DNA of 21,474 nt from UBA4732 sp002404095. Its GTDB lineage: Bacteria; Planctomycetota; Planctomycetia; Gemmatales; Gemmataceae. Below the pieces are notes generated by a model that was not told the origin of the DNA, made no database searches, and saw only the letters and a program-made list of their open reading frames with translations. This document shows, piece after piece, positions 8,021-17,084 of this stretch. Position numbers and translations under genes: made by a program. The stretch's first letter is position 1. Every line of letters starts with the position of its first letter. Location: the NCBI GenBank assembly GCA_036783645.1, contig DAIPWT010000114.1:1-21474 (forward strand), given 5' to 3'.

Positions 8021-8554
8021 TCACCTAAAGGAAGGAATATCGACCGGAAGCCCAATGCGCATGAAATATCGGGCGAAAGCCTGCGCCAGATGTTCACGGT
8101 AAGGCGGCAGCAGACGGAGACGCGGCGCAGTCAGGTCAGCTCGCTTGCGTACGAATCCCAGAGGGAGCGAAAAAAGTTGGCGAAAATCCACGACCCGCAC
8201 ACCTCGCTCCAAGCCAGCGAGTTCACACGCGGCGAGCATGTGGTAGGCCGGCACGTTGCCGCGGCGGATCTCCTCCCGCCCTTTCGACGTGGCCAAATAG
8301 CCTTTGGTGTAGACCGCCAACAGCCACACGGGACAGAAAACGACTGTCCCAACTTTTTCGCGACCCGCAACCAGGTCGCAGGTCTGAGTCATGACGATGA
8401 TGTCCCGGTCCTCGAAGTCGAAGATCGGTGACAGCGATTCCCCGGTTGCCAGTTCCTCGGGCGGCTGGAATACGGGGCATGCTTCCAGCACGTCCCCTTG
8501 CTCGAGATCGTCGCCGGAAACCGCCTCGTACCACGGGTAGGGACGCGCGGCCAT
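8021..8554 (-). CDS. Conserved-looking 177-aa protein of unknown function
   Basis: I do not recognise a named family. The protein has no signal peptide or membrane segment. Features that look conserved are L-E-Q-G-D-V-L-E-A-C-P-V (18-29), the hydrophobic strand ending in M-T-Q-T-C-D-L (55-61), V-V-F-C-P-V-W (71-77) and a basic C-terminal half. Cysteines at 26, 59 and 74 could be structural or metal-binding, but this is a guess. It is translated from ATG 8554 with GGAG (8564-8567) overlapping the end of the 64-aa gene, so the two are almost certainly co-transcribed. The HicB-like gene follows after 24 bp. Confidence 0.75.
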   Translation of the reverse strand: MAARPYPWYEAVSGDDLEQGDVLEACPVFQPPEELATGESLSPIFDFEDRDIIVMTQTCDLVAGREKVGTVVFCPVWLLAVYTKGYLATSKGREEIRRGNVPAYHMLAACELAGLERGVRVVDFRQLFSLPLGFVRKRADLTAPRLRLLPPYREHLAQAFARYFMRIGLPVDIPSFR

Positions 8555-8560
8555 TACGAC

Positions 8561-8755
8561 TTACTCCGTTTCAGGGTCGGGGAATGGCATCGGTTCTGCT
8601 TGCCTCTTGCGTAGACGTACCTGAATCTTGCCGCTCCGCTTCGGCGGCGGCGATGGACTGTAAGCGTCCCAGTCCAAAACGTCTTCGTCCGAGGCCATCG
8701 GCAGTGGTTCTGCGGCCTTTTTCTCGGTCACGTCTGTTTGATGGTTATCACTCAC
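8561..8755 (-). CDS. Small 64-aa polar protein of unknown function
   Basis: It starts at GTG 8755, supported by AAGGAG at 8764-8769 with an 8-nt spacer. The protein is polar and Pro/Lys/Glu-rich and likely disordered, with a basic stretch (K-I-Q-V-R-L-R-K-R-Q, about 43-52) after a Pro-rich S-P-S-P-P-P segment and an acidic tail. Its stop codon is 6 bp before the start of the 177-aa gene, whose ribosome binding site lies in its last codons. It begins 18 bp after the LuxE-like gene. Tight spacing and a good ribosome binding site support a real gene; function unknown. Confidence 0.62.
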   Translation of the reverse strand: MSDNHQTDVTEKKAAEPLPMASDEDVLDWDAYSPSPPPKRSGKIQVRLRKRQAEPMPFPDPETE

Positions 8756-8773
8756 GGCTTTGTCTCCTTGCTT

Positions 8774-9871
<1,098 letters not shown>

Positions 9872-9877
9872 GGTGAA

Positions 9878-9882
9878 TCCTC
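9878..9882 (-). promoter_or_regulatory. Ribosome binding site that fixes the GTG start at 9871
   Basis: GAGGA on the minus strand with a 6-nt spacer to GTG. It excludes the longer frame beginning within inverted repeat C. Confidence 0.75.
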
Positions 9883-9889
9883 GCGGTTC

Positions 9890-9945
9890 GTGGGGCAGGT
9901 TTGTACCCTGCCGTTTCAAAATGGCAGGTTACAAACCTGCCCCAC
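9890..9945. repeat. Inverted repeat C, 23-bp arms, one mismatch
   Basis: Arms are 9890-9912 and 9923-9945 (core GTGGGGCAGGTTTGTA), separated by a 10-nt loop. It begins 6 bp after the stop codon of the 491-aa propeller gene and ends 18 bp before the GTG of the LuxE-like gene, so it also lies in that gene's leader. Confidence 0.92.
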
Positions 9946-9951
9946 AGGGTT

Positions 9952-11427
9952 TTACTTACCTGAAATGGCGTAAAGCATGACGCCGTTGTTGACAAAAAGA
10001 ATGCCGTTGGCCGCGATGGGCGGGCCTTTCAACGATGACCCTATTTCGATCTTAATAGGCTCATTATCTTCTTTGCCGGCTTTGAAGATCAACAAGTCGC
10101 CATTGTCCACGCCCATGTACACTTTGCCGTCCACATAAAGCGGCGATGCCCATACGCCGCCGCCAAGGTCGTGCTGCCATAGCTCTTTACCAGTCTGCGC
10201 GTCCAGGCAGTGCAGATAGCCGTCCAGCTCGGCGGCGTACACCAAGCCGTCGTGAACCGCCACGGTACTCATGGTACGGCCGAAGTCGTATTCGCGTCCG
10301 CCGGCGGCAGGCTTCGGAACAATGAGACCGCCGAAGTGCCAGACAAGGCCGGAGTCTTTGTTGACCTCGGCCTTGGGATCAAAGTTGTCGCCGACCGGCG
10401 TCAGGTCTTTTTCCTTATTGGCCGGCTTCTTTGTCGCGTCGATGCACCACATATGGCCGACGCCGGGGCCGGCCTCCGGTTCACGGCCGACGCCGATATA
10501 GACCTTGCCGTCCACGGCGACGGGCGTGGCGAGGAGGTAGTTGCGCGTGCCCGTCCCGACCGTCGGTTTAAATTCGGACTTCTTAGGGTTGCAATCGAAT
10601 TTCCAGAGCAGTTCGCCGGTTTTTGGCTCGAAGGCGTAGAGCCAACCATCGCCGCCGGGGAAGAGCACCTGCTTCGCGCCGTTGACCTCGACCGCCGCCG
10701 GGTTGGACCATTGACCGTCCAATATGTTCGCGCCCGGCAAGTTACTGCTCCACGCGACCTTGCCGCTATCTTTATGGACGGCCAAAAAGCTAGGGGCGTC
10801 CGGCGCCGCCGGCTTGCCGTTGTTCTGGTCCACGCCGTTGGACGTGACGACGTACACCATGTCGTCAAGGACAAGCGGCGAGCAGCTGGCCACGCAGCCT
10901 TCAAGCCCCCCTGGAGATACTTTAAGTGCCTTTATCATGTCCAGCGACCAAAGTATCTTACCCTTGGCCGCGTCGGCGCAGACCACTTCGCAGCGGTTGC
11001 TGACGTAGTAGAGCCGGTCGCCGACCACCGTTGGCGTGGAGACGACGCCTTCATGGTTGTAATCTTGGGCGTCGTTGCCGAGTTTATCGTGGACGATCTG
11101 CCACAAAAACGTGCCCGTGGCTTCATCGAGGCAGAGCATTATCCCTTTGTCGCCCGTGATGCTTTTGTCATAGGGCTTGTCGTTGTTTGTGCCGACATAG
11201 ACGCGGCCGCCGGCGACCACGGGGCCGCCGAAAGCGTTGCCGCCGAGGACGGCCTTCCATTTGACGCCCTTTTCTTTGCCTTTTGTGACGCTGAAATGAT
11301 CGGGAATGTTCTTTTCGACGGTGTTGGCGAAGTTGCGCGCGCCGGTCCCGCCGAACATCGGCCAATCGGAGTCGGCGCCGAGTACCAACGCCGACGCCGC
11401 CAGCAACCATGCGAGTGCGAACTTCAT
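9952..11427 (-). CDS. Exported PQQ-like beta-propeller protein (491 aa)
   Basis: An N-terminal signal peptide (M-K-F-A-L-A-W-L-L-A-A-S-A-L-V-L-G-A-D) is followed by W-P-M-F-G-G and a series of PQQ-like repeats such as V-V-A-G-G-R-V-Y-V-G-T-N-N, V-V-G-D-R-L-Y-Y-V-S-N-R, V-A-V-D-G-K-V-Y-I-G-V-G and Y-V-D-G-K-V-Y-M-G-V-D-N-G, ending L-Y-A-I-S-G-K. It closely resembles the upstream 532-aa protein from start to end (shared W-P-M-F-G-G-T, G-D-K-G, W-Q-x-V-H-D-K-L, N-R-C-E-x-V-C-A), so the two are tandem paralogues. ATG 11427 is chosen for GAGGAG 7 nt upstream; an upstream TTG overlaps that site. The protein is probably periplasmic. No quinoprotein active-site residues stand out, and function is unknown. 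Confidence 0.88.
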   Translation of the reverse strand: MKFALAWLLAASALVLGADSDWPMFGGTGARNFANTVEKNIPDHFSVTKGKEKGVKWKAVLGGNAFGGPVVAGGRVYVGTNNDKPYDKSITGDKGIMLCLDEATGTFLWQIVHDKLGNDAQDYNHEGVVSTPTVVGDRLYYVSNRCEVVCADAAKGKILWSLDMIKALKVSPGGLEGCVASCSPLVLDDMVYVVTSNGVDQNNGKPAAPDAPSFLAVHKDSGKVAWSSNLPGANILDGQWSNPAAVEVNGAKQVLFPGGDGWLYAFEPKTGELLWKFDCNPKKSEFKPTVGTGTRNYLLATPVAVDGKVYIGVGREPEAGPGVGHMWCIDATKKPANKEKDLTPVGDNFDPKAEVNKDSGLVWHFGGLIVPKPAAGGREYDFGRTMSTVAVHDGLVYAAELDGYLHCLDAQTGKELWQHDLGGGVWASPLYVDGKVYMGVDNGDLLIFKAGKEDNEPIKIEIGSSLKGPPIAANGILFVNNGVMLYAISGK

Positions 11428-11462
11428 CCGAACACTCCTCAACTTAAAGACTGTTCCGATAC

Positions 11463-11527
11463 CGTTTAGCCGCGACCCGAAGGGGAGCGCGAGGGAGACG
11501 CGCTCCCCTTCGGGTCGCGGCTAAACG
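11463..11527. repeat. Inverted repeat D, 29-bp perfect arms (same family as B)
   Basis: Arms are 11463-11491 and 11499-11527, perfectly complementary, with a 7-nt loop (AGGGAGA). The left arm begins CGTTTAGCCGCGACCCGAAG. It starts 3 bp after the stop codon of the 532-aa propeller gene and ends 35 bp before the next start. No T-run follows on the minus strand. Confidence 0.95.
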
Positions 11528-11530
11528 ACC

Positions 11531-13129
11531 TTACTTCGTCGCGACGGCCCACAACGTACACGGGTTCTCGGTCATGAAGTAAAGCGTGCCGTTGCAGGCC
11601 ACCGGCGTCGAGCGCACGTGGACCTGGCCGCGCGCCGTCTGGACGACGCCGAGCAGCTTTTCTTCCTTGCCCGCCTGGAAGATCGAGATCTTGCCGTGGT
11701 CGTCGCCCATGTAGATCTTGCCATCGACGTAGAACGGCGAACTCCAGGTATCGGCGTGGAGGTCGTGTTCCCAGTAGACTTTGCCCGTTTCGGCGTCGAG
11801 GCAGTGGAGGATGCCGGCGAACTCGGCCGCATAGACCAGTCCGTCATGTACGCAGCAACTGCTAATGCTGCGGCCGAAGTAGAAAGTGCGCTCGAAGTCC
11901 TCCGGAGCGTTGCCGCCGTAATGCCAGACGAGGGCGGAGTCCTTGTTTTCCGGCGCCTTTGGATCGAAGTTGTCGTTGACCGGCGACAAATCCTTGTCCT
12001 TGTTCGTCGGCGTCTTGGTTACGTCGATGCACCACAAATGGCCGACGCCTTTGCCGTGCTCAGGGTCTTGGCCGGTGGCGATGTACAGTTTGTTCTTGTA
12101 GATCACCGGGGTGGCGAGGTAGTCGCTGCGCGTGCCCTCCGGCCCAAGCGTGTAGACGGACTTCTTGGGGTTGCCGTCGAACTTCCAGAGCAGCGTACCG
12201 TCCGCCGGGTTGAAAGCGCGAATCCAGCCGTCGCCGCCTCCGAAGATCACCATCGGCTTGCCGTTCACCTCGGCGTAGGCCGGGCTGGACCATTGGCCGT
12301 GCATGATGTGGCTGCCGGGGTCGTTGTTCGTCCACTTCACGGCGCCGGTGTTCTTGTCCACGGCGACGAAGCTCGGGGCGTTGGGGTTCGGGACGTTCTT
12401 ATGGCCCTCGTCCACGCCGTTGCCGGTGGTGACGAACACCGTATCGCCGATCACTAAAGGAGAGCAAGCGGAGAGGTTATGGGGGAAGACGCCCAGATAC
12501 TTCATCATGTCGAGTCGCCAGATAATGTCGGCGTCGGTCTTGCTGTTGTACTTCTCGTCGGTCACGCCCTTATTGCCGGCCGCGAGGCCGTCCGTGCTGG
12601 CGCAAACCAATTCACAGCGGTTGCTGACGTACCAGAGCTTATCGCCCTCCACATAGGGGCTGGAAGCAAGTCCTTCGTATTCCCAATCGTTGACGCGGCC
12701 GCCCAGCAGCTTGTCGTGGACCGACTGCCAGAGGAACTTGCCGTCGGACTCGTTGAAGCACATTACCACGCCCTTGTCACCCTTGATTTCAGGGTTCCGC
12801 GGATCCATGTTGTTGGTGCCGACATAGACGCGGCCGCCCGAGATGATGGGGCCGCCGTAGGCTTTGCCGCCGAGCTTAGCCGACCATTTGATGTTCTTTT
12901 CCTTGCCGGGCGCGGTACTCCAGGTGATGGGGATGCCGGTATCGACCTCGTTGACGAAGTTCCGCGCCGGTGTGCCGCCGAACATCGGCCAAGCGTGCAA
13001 TGTCGGCTTGGAGGAAGGAGGAGCGGGCGCCGGCTCGGCCTCAGCCGTGGGGAAGGCGGCGACGGCGACGCCCAGGAGGCCGGTAAGAACGAGCGCCCCG
13101 ATCAGGCGTTGTATGCGATGATTTTTCAT
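11531..13129 (-). CDS. Exported PQQ-like beta-propeller protein (532 aa)
   Basis: Starts at ATG 13129, preceded by AAAGGA, rather than at upstream alternative codons that lie in the repeat-containing spacer. A signal peptide (basic M-K-N-H-R-I-Q-R, then L-I-G-A-L-V-L-T-G-L-L-G-V-A-V-A-A) and a Pro/Ala-rich linker precede W-P-M-F-G-G-T. PQQ-like repeats fill the rest (I-I-S-G-G-R-V-Y-V-G-T-N-N, Y-K-N-K-L-Y-I-A-T-G, Y-V-D-G-K-I-Y-M-G-D-D-H-G), closing with L-W-A-V-A-T-K. Most differences from the 491-aa paralogue are longer loops and the longer N-terminal linker. Probably periplasmic, ligand unknown. It is set off by palindromes on both sides. Confidence 0.88.
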   Translation of the reverse strand: MKNHRIQRLIGALVLTGLLGVAVAAFPTAEAEPAPAPPSSKPTLHAWPMFGGTPARNFVNEVDTGIPITWSTAPGKEKNIKWSAKLGGKAYGGPIISGGRVYVGTNNMDPRNPEIKGDKGVVMCFNESDGKFLWQSVHDKLLGGRVNDWEYEGLASSPYVEGDKLWYVSNRCELVCASTDGLAAGNKGVTDEKYNSKTDADIIWRLDMMKYLGVFPHNLSACSPLVIGDTVFVTTGNGVDEGHKNVPNPNAPSFVAVDKNTGAVKWTNNDPGSHIMHGQWSSPAYAEVNGKPMVIFGGGDGWIRAFNPADGTLLWKFDGNPKKSVYTLGPEGTRSDYLATPVIYKNKLYIATGQDPEHGKGVGHLWCIDVTKTPTNKDKDLSPVNDNFDPKAPENKDSALVWHYGGNAPEDFERTFYFGRSISSCCVHDGLVYAAEFAGILHCLDAETGKVYWEHDLHADTWSSPFYVDGKIYMGDDHGKISIFQAGKEEKLLGVVQTARGQVHVRSTPVACNGTLYFMTENPCTLWAVATK

Positions 13130-13162
13130 TTGTTTTGTTCCTTTCAGAGTTTTACAAGCCCC

Positions 13163-13203
13163 AAGCGCGAGCGAGGGCACACTAACCCGAAGCGCGAGCG
13201 AGG
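13163..13203. repeat. 27-bp-offset direct duplication of the left arm of repeat E
   Basis: The string AAGCGCGAGCGAGG occurs at 13163-13176 and again at 13190-13203. The second copy is part of the left arm of inverted repeat E. The first copy lacks a matching right arm. Confidence 0.85.
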
Positions 13204-13242
13204 TTTTGAACCGAATCCCTCGCTTGCGCTTCGGGTTAGTGT
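13179..13242. repeat. Inverted repeat E, 25-bp arms, one mismatch
   Basis: Arms are 13179-13203 and 13218-13242 (core CTAACCCGAAGCGCGAGCG), with a 14-nt loop. The single difference would form a G-U pair in RNA. One reading frame gives P-K-R-E-R-G peptides, a sequence I recall as frequent in spurious planctomycete proteins, which suggests a dispersed genomic repeat. It starts 13 bp after the stop codon of the 782-aa gene. Confidence 0.92.
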
Positions 13243-13255
13243 AGAGACGAGCCTC

Positions 13256-15604
13256 TCACTTATTCGGCGTGACCCGCACATTGTCATAATAGACGGTGGC
13301 GCCCGGATTTTTAGCGTCAACCGCGCCGGTGGCGTTGCCGAACAGGAACGGGCTGCCCTCCTTTTCCGGCAGTGGATCGGTCAACTCGATGGACCACTTC
13401 TCCGGCTCTTTTTCGTCGCGCGGCCAGACTTTGCCGCGCACCTCGGCCTTGCCGTCCTTCACCGTGACCGTCAGCTTCATGCGATACCACACCTCCGGTT
13501 TCCACTCGAACGGGATATTCTTGTCCGCGCGAGACTGCGCGTCCCAGTCGCCCACTCGCAATTCCTGGGTGTTGCCCAGCATCATGAGCGTGTAACGGTT
13601 GGCGCCGACGCCCATGTCGGGCAGGTCGGTCCGCAGTTTCGTCCCGTAGAGGTCACTCTCGATGGTGTAATTCGACAGATTCGGAGCGCCGATATACGCA
13701 TTGACGCGGGCTACGAGCGGGTTGGGATTGTCGTTCCGCTTCATCAGGACTTCCCGGCCCTTGAACACGACCATGCTGTACTTGCCTTGCGTGTTCACCC
13801 ACCCGGCCGGCGTCCGGCCCAACGGAACCTTGGTGAAGTCGGCGACGAAGGGCAGCTTGGGCGCGACGCGGATGCGCGCATGGCCCTTGAGATCGCCCAA
13901 TTTCGCGTCCAGGACTCCGAATTGGAGGGGCGGCGGCTCGGCAATGGTCAGCTTCGTTTCCACTCCGTTGGCGGGTTCCACCTTACCTTTTAGGTCGGGC
14001 GGCCCCTTGGCACCGGGGGCCGGCGGCGGGGGCGGCGGCATGTCAACGGGCCAGACCGGCGGCAACATCGGCCCCAGCGCCCAATCCACCTTGACCTCGC
14101 CCAGCGCCTGGCCGTGGCGGGTGAAGGCGTAGGCTTTGAACGCCTGGCTGTCGCCCGGCGTCAGGGTCACGTCGGCCGGCACGATCTGCAAATAGCCTGG
14201 CGCGATCGGCTTAATCTTGACGACGGGCGGCTCTTGCGGTTCCGGCGGAATGGGGTCGGCCGCCGCCTTATGGTCCTTCTTACCGAGGCAGTAGAACTCG
14301 GCGCTCGTCATAAAGTAGACGTGGCCGTTGACCGCCACGGGGCTGCCGTTGATCTGGACCGGGACGCCATTCTTGCCTTTGAAATACTGACTGTGCAACT
14401 CGTTGCAACCCGTCGGCGTCGGCTGGAGAATGTGAAAGCGCCCATCGAACTCGCCGACGTAGATTTTGCCGTCCGCCCACAGCGGCGAGCCTTTCGAGTC
14501 GGTGCCGTATTCGTATGTCCAGACCTCTTCGCCGGTCTTCGCGTCGAGGCAGTAGAGTCCCCCCCCGTCGTTGGTGATGTACAACATGCCTTCGTGCAGG
14601 ATCGGCGAGGTGAATTTCGCCTTGATGCCTTTCACCACCCAGACCACTTTCGGCTTGCCTTTTTCAATTTGAGATGCATCCAGGCAGAAGACTTCGCCGG
14701 AGGTGCCGTCGGCGTTCTGCTCGCCGTGACCGATGTAAACCAGATTGCCGTCCACGACCGGCGAACAATTCACCGACCAAAAGCACATCTGGAAGCTCCA
14801 AAGCATTTCGCCGGTGCGGACGCGCATGGCGTGGACGCCGCCGTCGCCGCTGCCGCTCACCAGGACGCGCTCGCCGTTGATGACCTTCACGACCGGCACG
14901 GAATAATAGGTGTCGCGGGCGCGGTACGGCGTCTGACTCCACCACACTACGTCGCCGTTCCTCTTGTCGAAGGCGACCCAGCGAGCGCCGCCCATGGCCA
15001 GTTCGCCCCACGAGGAATTCATCATGCCCAGGATCACTAGATTGCCGTCCACGACGGGCGAGGTGACCCGGCCGCCGTAGCCGGAGATGCGGCCGTATTC
15101 CTCGGTCAGCGAGTGCGACCAGAGAGGTTTGAGGTCTTTATCGAGGCAGTAAAATAAGCCACTGGTGAACTGGACGAAGACGTTGCCGGTTTCCGGGTCG
15201 CCGGTCATGTTGGTCCAGCCGAGGCGGTCGCTCACGATGTCGGTGAGGAAGACGTGCGACGTAAATTCGTGGAGAAGCTTGCCGTCGGTTTCGTCGAGGC
15301 AGACGGCCCGTTCCTGCTGCGTTTCACCTTCGCCGACTTTGCCGGGGAAGTAAATGCGACCGCCCTGGATGATGGGCGTGGTGCTGCCGCCGTAGGGGGC
15401 GCGCCAGATCAGGTTGTTGTTGAGGGCGTCGGCCTTGGGCGACCACGTATCCGGCAAATCGCGTTCGCGCGAGACGCCGTTCTGTTCCGGCCCGCGCCAG
15501 GAGGACCAGTTGGCGGACGCGGCTGGCGCTTTGTCCGGGAGCGGAGCGGCGACGAGCGGCGCACAGCCGACAAGTATCAACAGCAGCGGAAGAAGGCGTT
15601 TCAT
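13256..15604 (-). CDS. PQQ-like beta-propeller lipoprotein with Ig-like and LamG/DUF1080-like C-terminal domains (782 aa)
   Basis: The signal sequence ends in the lipobox L-V-G-C (Cys14), so it is probably a lipoprotein. W-S-S-W-R-G-P-E (33-40) opens the propeller, which runs to about residue 450 with repeats such as V-V-D-G-N-L-V-Y-I-G-H-G, H-E-G-M-L-Y-I-T-N-D-G-G and W-A-D-G-K-I-Y-V-G-E-F-D-G. Next come an Ig-like segment (I-V-P-A-D-V-T-L-T-P-G-D-S-Q-A-F) and a poly-Pro linker. The last 199 residues (584-782) resemble LamG/DUF1080-type jelly-roll domains (F-V-A-D-F-T, W-Y-R-M-K-L-T-V, V-Y-Y-D-N-V-R-V). Such domains often bind or hydrolyse glycans, so surface carbohydrate binding is possible. 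The ATG at 15604 is preferred over a GTG five codons upstream. The ribosome binding site is weak. Confidence 0.87.
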   Translation of the reverse strand: MKRLLPLLLILVGCAPLVAAPLPDKAPAASANWSSWRGPEQNGVSRERDLPDTWSPKADALNNNLIWRAPYGGSTTPIIQGGRIYFPGKVGEGETQQERAVCLDETDGKLLHEFTSHVFLTDIVSDRLGWTNMTGDPETGNVFVQFTSGLFYCLDKDLKPLWSHSLTEEYGRISGYGGRVTSPVVDGNLVILGMMNSSWGELAMGGARWVAFDKRNGDVVWWSQTPYRARDTYYSVPVVKVINGERVLVSGSGDGGVHAMRVRTGEMLWSFQMCFWSVNCSPVVDGNLVYIGHGEQNADGTSGEVFCLDASQIEKGKPKVVWVVKGIKAKFTSPILHEGMLYITNDGGGLYCLDAKTGEEVWTYEYGTDSKGSPLWADGKIYVGEFDGRFHILQPTPTGCNELHSQYFKGKNGVPVQINGSPVAVNGHVYFMTSAEFYCLGKKDHKAAADPIPPEPQEPPVVKIKPIAPGYLQIVPADVTLTPGDSQAFKAYAFTRHGQALGEVKVDWALGPMLPPVWPVDMPPPPPPAPGAKGPPDLKGKVEPANGVETKLTIAEPPPLQFGVLDAKLGDLKGHARIRVAPKLPFVADFTKVPLGRTPAGWVNTQGKYSMVVFKGREVLMKRNDNPNPLVARVNAYIGAPNLSNYTIESDLYGTKLRTDLPDMGVGANRYTLMMLGNTQELRVGDWDAQSRADKNIPFEWKPEVWYRMKLTVTVKDGKAEVRGKVWPRDEKEPEKWSIELTDPLPEKEGSPFLFGNATGAVDAKNPGATVYYDNVRVTPNK

Positions 15605-15680
15605 GGGATCAACTCTCACAGGGTCGAAAAAGGGCGCTCGCCATAAGGTTTATTGGGTAGTGTCTTTGTTTGTCTCATCA

Positions 15681-15737
15681 GTCCTATAAGTCCTATTTGT
15701 CCCATAGGACCTATAGGACAAATAGGACTTATAGGAC
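15681..15737. repeat. Inverted repeat F, 22-bp perfect arms, built of TCCTATA-type microrepeats
   Basis: Arms are 15681-15702 and 15716-15737 (GTCCTATAAGTCCTATTTG...), perfectly complementary. The loop contains a smaller palindrome (ATAGG-A-CCTAT). The arm itself repeats GTCCTATAA/GTCCTATTT units. It is much richer in A/T than its surroundings. It starts 27 bp after the PaaK-like stop codon and ends 76 bp before the 782-aa start. Confidence 0.93.
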
Positions 15738-15764
15738 AAACCAACACGTCTCTGACTATTGTTA

Positions 15765-17066
15765 TCAGGTGCGCCGCTCGCTGGCCGAATTTCGCACAAC
15801 TCGTTGGGCCTTGTGTTCAAAGCGCGGCAGACTGCCGGGCGCCACGGCCCGCACTTCAGCCCGGAACAGCAATTCATCGCGCACCGCCTGAGCGATGCGC
15901 ACGGCGACAACGGCGCCGTCGCCATGCGTTTCCACGTCGATGCGCAGCACCGGCAGCGCACCCGCGCGGTCCACTTCGACGCGGTACTCCGCCACTTCGG
16001 CGAAGCGGTGCAAGATCGTCTGGATCGCGCTGGGATGGACGTTGTTGCCGCGCAGCACGATCATATCGTCCACCCGGCCGCGCACCCCGCCGAGTAATCT
16101 CGCCCACGTCCGGCCGCACGGACACGGCGCCGGATCAACGCACACCAGATCGCCGGTGCGGTAGCGTAGGAGCGGACTTCCGAGGCGGCCCAGGTTCGTC
16201 ACAACCAATTCGCCCTCCGCCCCTGGCGGTACAGGTTCCCCAGTGGTCGGGTTGATGGCCTCGATGACGAACTCCGTTTCCAGGACGTGCAGGCCGCCGG
16301 GATTGGCGACGCACTCCACGGCCATCGGCCCGATTTCGGTCATGCCCGTGTGATCGAAGACGCGGGCGCCCCAGGCCGCTTCGATGCGGCCGCGCGTGGC
16401 GGGGATGCTGCCGCCCGGTTCACCGGCGAGGATCAGTGCTCGCACCGACGATGCCGGCAGGTCGATGCCTTTCTCCAATGCGGCCTCCGCCAACCGCAGG
16501 GCATACGTCGGCGTACACAACACGACATCGGCCTCGTTTTCCGCGAGAAAACGCAGGCGGGCCGTGCTGCTCATGCCGCCGCCGGGCAAGCAGAGACAGC
16601 CGTAGCGCGAGGCCGCGTCGAAGGCCGTCCAGAAGCCGAGGAACGGCCCGAACGAAAACGGGAAGAACAGCCGTTCGCCCGATTGAACTCCCGCGATGCG
16701 GTAGATCGCGGCCCAGTTGTCGAGCATCCACGTCCAGCTTTCGGTCGTGTCCAGCCAGCGCAACGGCCGGCCGGACGTGCCGGAGGTCTGGCAGAACCGG
16801 CGATAACGCTCGACCGGATACGTCAACGCCGTGCCGTAGGGCGGATGTTCGGCTTGGTCGGCCAGCAACTCCGTCTTGGTCGTAAACGGCAACCGGCGGA
16901 GATCGGCGTAAGATCGCACCGCCATCGGGTCAAGATTCACGGCGGCGAACTTGCGGGCGTAGAAGCCGTTGCGCGGCAAGGCTTCGCGCAGCAGGGCGAT
17001 CAAACGGTCGCCTTGGTAGCAAACCATTTCCTCGCGCGTCAGATTGTCCCACGGCCCGGCGGGCAT
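15765..17066 (-). CDS. Phenylacetate-CoA ligase (PaaK) family protein
   Basis: A 433-aa ANL-superfamily ligase of the PaaK type, a usual length. It should activate an aromatic or other carboxylic acid with ATP and transfer it to CoA in the cytoplasm. Motifs in order: P-loop Q-T-S-G-T-S-G-R-P (93-101), A5 D-H-T-G-M-T-E (238-244), A7 R-Y-R-T-G-D (301-306), the PaaK-type zinc-binding-like C-P-C-G-R (315-319) and G-R-V-D-D-M-I-V-L-R-G-N-N-V (330-343) leading into a complete C-terminal subdomain. All key motifs are intact. ATG 17066 has GAGG 7 nt upstream. It is a single gene bounded by palindromes. Its substrate is unknown; unlike the shorter LuxE-like protein in this window it has the full ligase layout. 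Confidence 0.9.
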   Translation of the reverse strand: MPAGPWDNLTREEMVCYQGDRLIALLREALPRNGFYARKFAAVNLDPMAVRSYADLRRLPFTTKTELLADQAEHPPYGTALTYPVERYRRFCQTSGTSGRPLRWLDTTESWTWMLDNWAAIYRIAGVQSGERLFFPFSFGPFLGFWTAFDAASRYGCLCLPGGGMSSTARLRFLAENEADVVLCTPTYALRLAEAALEKGIDLPASSVRALILAGEPGGSIPATRGRIEAAWGARVFDHTGMTEIGPMAVECVANPGGLHVLETEFVIEAINPTTGEPVPPGAEGELVVTNLGRLGSPLLRYRTGDLVCVDPAPCPCGRTWARLLGGVRGRVDDMIVLRGNNVHPSAIQTILHRFAEVAEYRVEVDRAGALPVLRIDVETHGDGAVVAVRIAQAVRDELLFRAEVRAVAPGSLPRFEHKAQRVVRNSASERRT

Positions 17067-17084
17067 GGGCTGTCCTCACTAAGA

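Noticed and set aside
7676..8755. A complete HicAB toxin-antitoxin pair
   Set aside because: Neither the 64-aa nor the 177-aa neighbour resembles HicA in size or sequence.
9872..9919. Longer start (TTG 9919) for the LuxE-like gene
   Set aside because: It begins inside repeat C without a ribosome binding site, whereas GTG 9871 has GAGGA at 6 nt.
10210..11469. Plus-strand frame of 419 aa opposite the 491-aa propeller
   Set aside because: Same reason: an antisense shadow, rich in His/Val/Asp/Arg with no recognisable motif.
12479..13993. Long plus-strand frame of 504 aa opposite two propeller genes
   Set aside because: It is a high-GC shadow with no domain and runs through inverted repeat E. 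The minus strand has signal peptides and clear repeats.
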